A DNA stretch of 64,000 nucleotides from Sthenelais limicola (Eukaryota > Annelida > Polychaeta > Phyllodocida > Sigalionidae): positions 89,417,740 through 89,481,739 of the forward strand of contig OW804095.1 in assembly GCA_942159475.1 (NCBI GenBank), given 5' to 3'. The translations under genes and the position numbers were made by a program. Shown piece by piece: positions 54,865 through 64,000 of the stretch; position 1 is the first letter of the stretch; every line of letters starts with the position of its first letter. The notes under the pieces were generated by a model. That model did no database searches. It saw only the letters and a program-made list of their open reading frames with translations, and was not told where the DNA came from.

Positions 54865-57800
54865 GTCAGAATCAATTTACTCAGTATATTACAATAATAT
54901 TTATTGGTGTGGTCGCCTGGAAATGTTTTTGTTTATGCTTTTTATGAGGGCGGATCATGTTAACTGGGACATAACTTTCTATCTTGACCTGTCTTCATGT
55001 TGCCATAACCAGTATTCGGTTTCACTTTAGATGACATTCTGACATTTTTGTAGCTTTTTGTGTACTCAGACTCTTACGAGAGGTTAAGACATTTTTACAG
55101 GTGTTTAAAAGCACGCCTCCACACCAAGACTTCTTTATAACTTGACTAAAAGACCTATTAGTAGCAGGACAATGGCATCATATCTTCCCCCGACACAAGT
55201 CAATTCAGGCAACCACAGATAGCTTGAAAATGATTCAAAATTACACCACTAGGGGGACAAGCCCCCTGAACTGGGACTTGCTCACTTCCGCTCACTATTT
55301 CCGGTTTTGTACAAGATAGGGAGGGCCTATATGCTCATCTGCATATGTCTGCACTTGCAGAGTTTATAACCATAGGTAATAATGACCCAAGGACGTCGGT
55401 ATTAGCCATCAATACAAGCTCAAAATAAGGGTTTCACAACTTCAAAGGAAAGGAATAAGGATCTTTTACAAATATAGGCACAAGCAAAATATCTAGGCCT
55501 ACACAACGATAGGACCATCCAAAGAAGTAGATTCTCTAGGTAGGCCCAAACGCCAGAAGTTTGTGGGAAAAGATGGGACGTTTTTTTAACAAAAGCAAAG
55601 TTAGTAGGCCTACATGAGTTAATAATTTAATCTTGCTCCTATGCCTCCTATATTGGATTTAGATGTGTTTAGTTATCTTCTTGGCACCTCCGAATGGTAA
55701 AAATAAATTAAACTAAAATTATACTAAACACAGGATGGGTAGGCTATGTTTATTGACCAACATGTAGAAGGCACCCATTGATCCAAATTGGCCGTATCGG
55801 GGGAGTGGCAGAGTTTATTTACATCAGGAAAAGCTAAGTAACCATACATCTGTGTATCAATGTATCCATAGCTATCCATGGAACGGTATTGCCAGTTGCT
55901 ATGGTGTCTCCTTGCAACACTCCTAACAGATCTGCCATGTTGTCTACTTTGTATAAATCAAGTTCTTTACTTTGTATAAACCAAAGTCAACTATGCGCCA
56001 TGTCAAAACGTCATCCAGGACGTTAGTTTGATTAACATTATCGCCGAACAGATTCGCTCTGGCATGTCCGTCCTGTGACGTGAGGAAACTATTTAAAATA
56101 ACAACGCACCCACATAGCTATAATCTAAGTATGTTAAGGTTTCTAAAAAACTTTGAATGGTCCAGATACGTTAATTCTAGCCAAAGTTATAGACCATTTT
56201 CTCCAACAGACACGCACGAGTCAGATCCAATGGAAAAATAACGTTTTGCTAAACCATGTGGTTCCCTCGGCCCTGATCCACTCCTTTAGCTTTGGCGAAA
56301 TAAGGGACTGTTCATTTTGTAATAACAGGGGGAGGAGGAGAGCAGAAAATCCAAGTGTGTGTGTGTGTTGGTGGGGGGGGGGGGGGAAGCACCTTTCTTG
56401 GGGGTAGACCCTGAAGAGCGGGTGGCAACTTTTTGTGCAGCCTTTGAAGGGGGTCGGGGAGCACCATTTTTTCCACAGACTAAAAGTGTGTGTGTTATGG
56501 TGGTGGTGGGGGGGGGGTCTTTCTTTGCAGACTCAGAACTACAAAGATGATGGGGCTATAACATGTTGCTTAAACTTTCAAGAGGGTGGGGGGGGCAAAG
56601 ACATTTTGCAAAAGACTTTAGGGTGGATAATACAATTTTGCACAAGAATTCTTCACAAATCCCCCCCCCCCCCCACACACACACACCCAACTCCCCAGTG
56701 GTTAAATTTGGACAGTCCTGAAAGTTTGGGCCATTCCTCAAAAACTATTTTTTTTTTTTTTGTTGAATTACAGGCCTACCCACAGATGACTACTCATATG
56801 TCCCAATAAATATTTATTATGTCTATGGGTTTTTATCAATCGTTGCAAGTACAATATTTTAGATTGAAAGGCTGGTCTAAATACAGGTCTTATTGGTTTA
56901 ATCATTAGTAGAATAAAAGATCCCACAAATTTATGTGCTTAGACGTTTTACAATCTCTGGTCTAGAACATACAATTCTTAAATTCTAAACATTATTAAAA
57001 CTGGAGATTTATTTTACTTTATTGAAGATGTAAATGGAGAACTGGTTGGCAGAATACAATGTTCTTTTTATTGATTTTGATTTTTTTAATATTATTTTGA
57101 ATTAATACATCCCCTTTCGGATTGCTAAAAAAAAAAAAAATTAATTTAGAATTCGAATTAACTAATGATTTAAATAATAATAATAATCATTGCGAAGGTA
57201 CATATCAATATTAAATAATATGAAGATCGATCAGGAACAATAAGAATAATATAAGACGTCTCACTAGCCCACTCTCTCTAGCTGCTGAAAATCCAGTCCC
57301 ATAACACAGGGCAGTGAACATGGCTCTGTTTGCCAAGCCTATTTTTAAGATATCAAATTAATATCTAGTATTAGTACTAGTAATATCAAGGAGAGTTTGG
57401 TAGAGTCTAGAGATCGATGCTTTGCTAATATCTATGTAGAAATATGACCAGAAATGTCATTACAGTAATAAATCAAATTTCTGGTGGTCCCTAGGGGACC
57501 GTCCAACGGTGACGTTTTTGACAAGTAAATACCGGGGACGGTCACCCGGACGGTCAACAGCGACGGTGAAAAATGACCATCGGTGGTCACAATCTGACCG
57601 TCCCCTCTGGCCACTCTTGATGGTGGTTCCAACCGACGTGTAAGTGAATATGCCACTTTATTCAATATTTGAATTGGATGCTTTGATGGTGGTATGGTTG
57701 CAAAATGCATTTTCAGGCTACCAATCAGCTTATTTACAGGGGCTACATTTTATATGAATTAAGAAAATAGTCCAGAAATCCTACCAGAATTATTACCGAT

Positions 57801-57899
57801 CATATTACCTTTTCAGAAACTCATCTTTTTTAGACATTAGAGTGGTCGTCACAGCCAGCTAGTGGCTCCATAGTGTTTAATATTCGTGTTGTTTATGAG
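54865..57899. other. Intron 3 of the FUT10-like gene, left part
   Basis: No coding exon seen. 55190-55330 holds a partial copy of the dispersed segment of 33.9 and 63.4 kb, reversed (GGCAACCACAGATAGC, ACCACTAGGGGG, CACTTCCG). G/T- and C-rich simple sequence lies at 56325-56690. At 57525-57605 GGGGACGGTCA and TGACCGTCCCC form an inverted pair among GACGGTC repeats. Confidence 0.4.
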
Positions 57900-57902
57900 T
57901 TA

Positions 57903-58248
57903 AGCTGCCTCTACACCACTCCCGATTGTGCATCGCCAACAGTTGGCGATACTTACGATGCTTTTATCGGCCAAATGTCGGGGATGGTGTAGAGGCTTTC
58001 CCGATGGCCTCCCGACACTTGAAGCTATCGGCAGCTGTCGGCGACAGTCGCCGATCACTTCTAACTTGTTTGAAATATTGTGTGCGTCGCCGACAGTCGG
58101 CCGACGAACATCGCCAGTGTAGAGGCGTCCCCGACAGGTCCCGACGTGAGAGTTTGTATCGGGGAAATCTGTACTATCGGGAACAAAATGGCAATCGCCA
58201 GTGTCGCCAGTATCGGGAGAGGGTATCGGGACTGGTGTAGAGACAGCT
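57903..58248. mobile_element. PIF/Harbinger-like MITE (346 bp)
   Basis: Terminal inverted repeats AGCTGCCTCTACACCACTCC and, from the right, AGCTGTCTCTACACCAGTCC, flanked by TTA on both sides (57900-57902 and 58249-58251). A 3-bp TTA duplication fits PIF/Harbinger. The interior has subrepeats of GTGTAGAGGC and TCGCCGACAGTCGG. The open frames here are not genes. Confidence 0.8.
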
Positions 58249-58251
58249 TTA

Positions 58252-60067
58252 GTCCTATAATAGAGTTAGTATTATAGACAATAATGTGGAAACGTCCTTA
58301 TGTTGTACAATTCCAGTCTCCACTGGATGCTTTTATTTACTCTGCACTAGAAAACATATTTGATAATTATAGACAAATCTTTGACATTATTATTATATCG
58401 TCGCCACAGGTGACAATAATGCAATGCTCAGAGTAAAAATATTAAGAATATTCATACATATTTCCACTTTTTAAGTCGAATAATCACTAAAAATACCAAT
58501 AATAACACAACAAATCTGTTTCAAGTATAAGCTAGAAATTTTATTATTTCAAATCAATTTTTCAGAAAAGAGATCTACAAGTATAAACAGTGGGACTAAT
58601 ATTAGACGTACCTCTTCACAGTTTCTCACAGAAAATATTCAGTTTATAACCGAGAAATTTTGGGATATCAATAATGATGGGTGGGACTCAAAAGCCAGTA
58701 AATATGGGATTAAATAGTTGAATAGTTTTACTGTAATCAACTATCGAAGTTTCAAGCACTTCCCATGATGTTTAAATTAATTTTCAGTTTTTTAGTTACT
58801 TATAATTCTTTAATATTTAATATTTAACAGTGATACCAATTATGATCCTAGATAATGGGAGTGGACAATTACATGGAAAAATACGGCCTTATAATCTCAG
58901 TTGCTGTGAGGTAATTCTATCATAAAGCTGAGATATAGTAAAAGAGTTGATCAAGGTAGTGACGAATTTTTAATATAGGCTTGTTAATGAAACCAGTGCT
59001 CGATCAGTACCTACATACTAATGCAATACACAACAATAGATCACCAATGAATATTCAATACCCGACTATCTAAAGAAGAAAAAAATAGACCTGTTTCATA
59101 TACACCTGAATTTGTTCGATATCTTCAAGTAACCCAAAATACATATCCTATGCATATGCCTGAATATGCATACCATGCATATGCCTAGAATGAAAAAGAA
59201 ATACCCATTGGAAATGATTATCTAGTTGTTGTATTTAACAGATAATTATATCAGATAAAGGGGTCACACTTAAATTGTTATACATCGACTTATATACTAT
59301 AATAAAAGAAAGCTACTGCAGTTTGAACTCAATTAAACTGTAACATACATGTTTTTCTCATGTGTTATACCATGCGTATGCCTTAGGCTAAGAACGTATA
59401 AAGTATTGAAAAACTCTTTAAATTTGTCCTCAAATTTCACAAAATATGACGGACATACTAAACTCTAAAAAGAGCAGGGTAATAATCATTTGTCATTGAT
59501 ATGTTAAAGTTAATTGGGACTATGTAACATCTACCCAATATAGAATGATTTCCACAAAGAAACACCCGCATTTCGAATCCATAATTATAATCTAGAAATG
59601 ATTTAATCAAATATCTTTATAGGTATTTGTCATATTATGAAAGTAAAATCAGGATGTTAATAGCCATATTTAGTAGAGTTGGCAGGAATTTAAATAAATC
59701 ATATGGCATACGCACAGTATACTTACCTAGGGCTTCATATGACCCATGTCTTATAGCTTAGCAAATATCCAAAGATAACCTTTTTATGTACAAATGTATG
59801 TACAAAAATGCTTCAAAATATATAGTTTCATAACATAAGAAAAACCTGTGAGTGAGACCTATTTGAAAATTGACCAATTTCTAGCCCCATGGACGCCAAG
59901 AAATTAGAATTTACCATATATGCTGTTAGACATTGCATTGATTCTCCTTTTATTTCGAGTATTTAATAAAGTTTTCCATTCTCGCTAGAATTAATTCAAA
60001 ATAAACGACCAGCAATTTCCGTAAATATTAAAATATATGGCTGAGACAGTGATTAAAGAACAGTAGA
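58252..60067. other. AT-rich intronic sequence
   Basis: No gene, RNA or clear repeat family. Short TATGCATATGCC repeats occur near 59150-59185. Confidence 0.4.
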
Positions 60068-60071
60068 TTAA

Positions 60072-61650
60072 AGACCCACTGACACGTGAAATAATATGTA
60101 CTTTTGCCTCCCTTGTATGATTGCCAGCCTACCATGATGCCAGATCTGAAATATTAAGTTTCTATATCCAGCGGTTTTAAATTTACAGCCCCATGAAGAC
60201 CCCCGATCTGACACACACTCCTCTCTCCACCCGCCGCTGGTAGAGGGGCGCGGTGACGTCACTAGTAGTATAGCCACCGCCTGTACCCTACCACTCCTCC
60301 CAGTCACACAGCGTAAAGGCCTGTCTGTCCTTCATTTACAAAGGACCGATAGTTTGGCACTGCATCCCAAACAAACTTATTATCATTTGAAAGAATTTAG
60401 AACATTCCTTAGAGATTATATATCATATTAAGTTAGGCGATTAAGAAGCATGGGTCACTTTCCTTCCTCCTTCCTCCTTCCCCACTTCACACACAGAAAA
60501 GCTAATACAAAACTGCCACCCGCAGGCCATTGTCATAGACCCAAGGATTTTGTAACATTGGCGAACTAGTGGCTTTACACTAGCATGAAATCTCTACCAA
60601 GACCTTGAAACCCCACATAATACATTGAAATTCATGAAGTGTTTTGTTCTGCTCAAGGGCCATAGATGATCATAACAAATAGTCTGTTTGTGCCCTCATA
60701 ATGTTCCTATATTGTGCCTCATAATGTTCCTATATTTCCATACAGGGACGTCATTAAGTTTTGTGTCAGGCGGCTATTTTGGATTTTTAGCCGGCTACAA
60801 TACTTTTTCAATTCAGAATATGGTCAGGGAGGGGGCAGGGGGGGGGGGCACTCCTTCATGTTTAAATGCTCCCACTCCCAACACCCACGCACATTGACAA
60901 CACCCCACCCCCCCTACACACACACATTTAGGTTTCCCCACCTGGCAAGCAACGGACAAAATCATGTAATATCATGTTGCCCGCCAGATTTTCTAAGAGA
61001 TTGCATAAAGAACTAACAAAGTCAGGAGATAAAGTTACTGAACTAGATATTAATTTTACTTTCTAAAACGATTTTACTTGCCAAAGCAGTGCGTAAAAAA
61101 TAACTTTTCTTCACCCGCCAATTAAGTGACACATTTCGCGCCCAGAGATGTATTTACCTGCCTACACAGAGATATTCCCGCCCTCAAAGTACCCCTCAAT
61201 GAGCGAAGTTCAAATGATTTCAACTACACAATTAAATTATGAAATATCACCAACATCTCTCACTCTGCCCTTTCCCCCCTCTCTCTCTCTCTCCCTCTCT
61301 CCTCTGATTTTGATTTGAATTATTTTATTACCACAAGCATTACATTTCAACAACGCTATTCCCAGCTTGAGGATTTGATATCATAGCCCTTTTTTTACAT
61401 AAACATTAAAACTAATAATGCATTGTCCCATAAGTCATCAAATCGATTTTTGTTATATAATATAATATAAATATCTCAATCTCCCTTCAATTTAACTATC
61501 GATTGTTTAAATTCCCTGACATTGGAATCAATACAAATCCCGCCCATACTCACTAACCCTTAGGAATTTTCGAAAATCAATTTTGGGTCACTTTTCATAA
61601 ACCAGATATCTACTCATTTCACCAAAGTCATATTCTATGTCAGTGGGTCT
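60072..61650. mobile_element. TTAA-flanked TIR element (1579 bp)
   Basis: The ends AGACCCACTGACA and TGTCAGTGGGTCT are perfect inverted repeats, flanked by TTAA (60068-60071 and 61651-61654). TTAA targets are used by piggyBac and Kolobok elements, so either is possible. No transposase; the interior is a patchwork with C- and CT-rich runs, and a minus-strand retroelement tail (AATAAAATAATTCAAATCAA) near 61300-61335. Confidence 0.8.
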
Positions 61651-61654
61651 TTAA

Positions 61655-61922
61655 CTTCGACAAAATTCTGGGACAGTGATTTAAGGACAGTAGATTAACT
61701 TAGACAAAGTTTGACAGCTATTTATAGTAAAACTATTCCAGTTATAAAACCAATATTTACAGTCTTTCGAGATCCGCATTCAATAATTATTATCCTCAAA
61801 TATCATGGAGATCAAAATAATATTTCATGTACAAAATGGCAAAGTGGTGTGTCTAATATTAGTCGCACCAGTAGCGACGGTGCTGTGCGGATGCTGTGCG
61901 GGTTTTCAGTGCTGTGCGTCCT
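61655..61922. other. Spacer with repeat of the flank of the TTAA element
   Basis: 61669-61699 (GACAGTGATTTAAGGACAGT core) nearly repeats 60041-60071, the sequence just left of the TTAA element. Confidence 0.6.
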
Positions 61923-62107
61923 TTAGTCAGACCCGAGATTAAGCCATAGTCCCATGAGAATCTTGAGATATTCTTGGTAAAGATCCATAGAACGTTTCGG
62001 TCTAGGCCTTTTTTCCATTGTCTTTTCATATTTCTGTTTTTCTGTACTTTGAGTTCCACACAAGTATTTCATGTTCCTTGCTTTCTCCTTGAGAAGTTCG
62101 AACAGGC
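61923..62107 (-). pseudogene. Possible DDE_Tnp_4-type transposase exon (HTH part)
   Basis: The minus strand has a good acceptor (TTGATTCTCATTTCAG, AG at 62109-62108) followed by an open exon. It reads LFELLKEKARNMKYLCG, then RPRPKRSMDLYQEYLKILMG, then LWLNLGSD and a stop. The pattern 'rp.rkLsl.qefLl.LmrLRLnL..eDLA' is the helix-turn-helix that precedes the DDE_Tnp_4 domain in ISL2EU/Harbinger-like transposases. The stop falls where that domain should begin, so this is truncated. It may belong with the ORF at 63214-63540. Confidence 0.4.
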
Positions 62108-62543
62108 CTGAAATGAGAATCAAGATTATAGAATAAACTTATCCAGGTCCTTATTTATCAGGAAATGCAGTGTGTGACATAGTCAAAGAAAAGGAATTCA
62201 TTGACCATCAGTCTAAGTCAAATTGTAACAATATAAACTGATATTTTTTATTAGACTATTTGATATTTTTAGAGGATTAAAAATAGATTAGATACCTTAG
62301 CATGTCTATTTGCTTGTCTCAAATTTGTTTATAGAAATAGTTTTGGGTGAGATAATATGACGAATATAATATAATATATTGTAGCATAGTTATTTAATTT
62401 AATATTTCTCTTAATCAATATGCCAATATAGGTTTTAATATATTTCCATACATGTTGTTTGTGTACAGTGTTCCCAGAAAGAAAATTTCAAACTGATTTC
62501 AATTCCAAGGGTTCTCTCACGATTGATTTGCTACAGAAGATAT
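62108..62543. other. Spacer
   Basis: AT-rich, no feature beyond short ORFs. Confidence 0.3.
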
Positions 62544-62734
62544 GGGTCAGATTTTCAGAAAATGTACAAAATCTGCTAAATTTGGCCAATACTATAGGTA
62601 AATCTGAGTGTATTCGCCATTGCATTCTCTGTTTGGTTAGGTTGAACTGTATATGGAACTTTATTTTCGTCTGAAATTTGGGTTATTTGAGAGGCTTGGT
62701 TTAGTTGAATTGTACATTTTCTGAAAATCTGACC
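62544..62734 (-). mobile_element. MITE family A, copy 2 (191 bp)
   Basis: Ends GGGTCAGATTTTCAGAAAAT and ATTTTCTGAAAATCTGACC, flanked by TAT and ATA. The interior is the reverse complement of 12094-12328 with deletions. Confidence 0.85.
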
Positions 62735-63213
62735 ATATGCCATTTAATGCCAAAGTGATACAGGTGGATTAGTATTATTGGGTTAAATTACAGCCGCCAC
62801 GCTGCTTCAGAGCCAGGCTAAAAAAGGCTGATAAGAACCCTGATTAACTTTCCAGTTTGTGGACAACACTAAACCTTATTAATTTACCAACTATTATAAG
62901 GTTGCAATGCACCTGCAATACATTGAATCATGCAAGACACTCAGCCTAAACCATGGCATGAGCAGTGCCACCGACGACTTAGTGGCAGGGGTTAAATTGG
63001 TGCAGTCCCAACGATAGACATTTGGTTAGAGTTACACAATATTTCTTTAATTCAATTATAGCTAATTATGAACCAGTCAGTGCCAATCAGTCAGTTAAAT
63101 GTGCAGTGTAACAAGGGGATCTACTTATCCGAAGTAATAAATCAGATGGACTTACTTCTACACATGGAGATGTTTTGACAGATGACACACATATGAATTC
63201 CTCTTCATTCATG
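62735..63213. other. Spacer
   Basis: No gene or repeat recognised. Confidence 0.3.
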
Positions 63214-63540
63214 TTAATTTCCTAGATCGGGAACTTCAGGTGCTCCTAAAGTTGAAACTAGTGTGTTCTCTTGAGGATCTCTTTCGATGGGGTCATTTTC
63301 AAAACTATTCTTGAGTTTGGAAATTACAGATCGGATCTTTGTGCTGTATCTCCTCCAGTTATTCCATGCAAAAAACGTAGAGTCAGTCTTTGTTCGTTCA
63401 TTGCTCTCTATGCTTCCCGAAGGGAAATGATATGTAGGAAAACGCGATTTTGGTCCAATTTGGATATCATCCTTCCTCCTAGTATGTCTCTTCCGATCTT
63501 TGGGCGACTTCACCCAAGATATCCTTTTAATAAAAGCATA
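63214..63540 (-). CDS. Unidentified basic ORF, possible exon
   Basis: The minus strand is open for about 109 codons, including IKRISWVKSPKDRKRHTRRK, FPTYHFPSGSIESN and TKTDSTFFAWNNWRRYSTKI. It lies just downstream (on the minus strand) of a promoter-like segment with CACTTCCGG and TGACGTC, and the same segment at 34 kb has a decayed version of this ORF. I do not recognise the family. It could be an N-terminal exon of the transposase fragment at 61.9 kb. A real gene and a repeat-borne ORF are about equally likely. Confidence 0.35.
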   Translation of the reverse strand, partial: YAFIKRISWVKSPKDRKRHTRRKDDIQIGPKSRFPTYHFPSGSIESNERTKTDSTFFAWNNWRRYSTKIRSVISKLKNSFENDPIERDPQENTLVSTLGAPEVPDLGN

Positions 63541-63712
63541 CTTTCTGCCATGTTGTTGGTGTGGGCAGTGGAAAGCACTGCATCAACATAATACACCATG
63601 CTTGCGCCATGCGAGGACGTCACAACCGGAAGTGCGTCAGTCCTTTTAACAGTTCCCTTTTCCACTACTAGAGGGCTAAATGATGCGTTTTCCCGCGCGT
63701 AAGGCTATCTGT
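63380..63712. repeat. Dispersed segment with promoter-like motifs, copy 2
   Basis: Partner of 33940-34400 (same strand), more intact. The ETS-like CCGGAAGTG and CRE-like GACGTCAC pair is conserved, as are CACCATGCTTGCGCCATG and GGCTATCTGTGGTTG. Confidence 0.6.
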
Positions 63713-63734
63713 GGTTGGCCGAATTTCCTTACCT

Positions 63735-64000
63735 GATGGCAACATATAAAATCCTCCCATCTTGTTCAAAACAAAATATAAGACAATCTCGGTATATCCT
63801 TTCGGATTATCTTAATTTGAGTCCAGCTGTACAGGCACTGTTCCAATATTGTATATATCTGCCAGACCTCCTACTGGCACCACATAGGGTCTCATCACGA
63901 TGATGAACTTTTCTCCTTTTACAAAGACAGCCAGGACAGAACCTTTTCTTCCTAGTTTACCGATTGCCTTATGTTCAGGAAACTTTGTCACAGTGCTCCT
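63735..64000 (-). pseudogene. Open minus-strand segment at the window edge
   Basis: One minus frame reads KKRFCPGCLCKRRKVHHRDE and LCGASRRSG, with a single stop before CLIFCFEQDGRILYV and a donor-like AG|GTAAGG at about 63733. Another frame is open for 57 codons to TAA (RSTVTKFPEHKAIGKLGRKG...). Four close cysteines suggest a zinc-binding piece, but no family can be named. Confidence 0.25.

Noticed and set aside
57926..58277. ORFs of 64-104 codons rich in Arg/Ser
   Set aside because: They lie entirely inside the 346-bp TTA-flanked MITE and reflect its GC-rich inverted repeats.

Overview
This is animal nuclear DNA: spliced genes with GT-AG introns, AT-rich, dense in transposons and simple repeats, with several non-LTR (CR1/L2-like) retrotransposon tails. 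The repeat spectrum suggests a marine invertebrate. I cannot name the species. No rRNA, tRNA or CRISPR was seen.

Host gene. Three phase-compatible exons on the + strand look like the start of a FUT10-like (GT10) fucosyltransferase: a signal-anchor exon at 19950-20033, then 54327-54387 and 54680-54864, which carries the GT10 N-terminal LLWW...TGE..GRL..CG...CFF motif. If exon 1 belongs to it, intron 1 is 34.3 kb and holds most of the mobile DNA in the window. The rest of the gene lies beyond the right edge.

Left part (1-20 kb). The 3' two thirds of an Env-bearing Ty3/gypsy element (RT-RNase H, integrase with one nonsense codon, a long fusion-protein-like Env, candidate 3' LTR) is followed by a 13-bp minisatellite, two small inverted-repeat elements, three arrays of an A(n)GTTGGTCGT repeat, a 758-bp element full of GCGATGTT motifs, and a TTAA-flanked MITE that splits one array.

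Middle (20-35.8 kb). An inverted-repeat-bounded composite (20435-26751) contains a 1.3-kb TIR element and a roughly 4.5-kb foldback element with a decayed ORF. After it come many same-strand copies of an unnamed repeat ending in poly-C, cut by an hAT-like insertion and interleaved with LINE fragments.

Centrepiece (35827-45896). A 10-kb DNA transposon has 27-bp terminal inverted repeats in TA tracts, arrays of a TTAGTTCCGAACGC motif inside both ends, and an apparently intact five-exon gene (minus strand, 1666 codons). The gene encodes a DDE-like transposase with an unusual repeat domain of about 36 VDLVPEG units. Its termini resemble those of at least four smaller families in the window, which suggests one superfamily of autonomous and non-autonomous elements.

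Right part (46-64 kb). LINE 3' ends, a near-identical 1.15-kb duplication of sequence at 32.6-33.8 kb, a second gypsy relative (minus strand) from which RT-RNase H has been removed, the FUT10-like exons, a 346-bp TTA-flanked MITE, a 1.58-kb TTAA-flanked element, and remnants of a possible DDE_Tnp_4-type transposase close the window.
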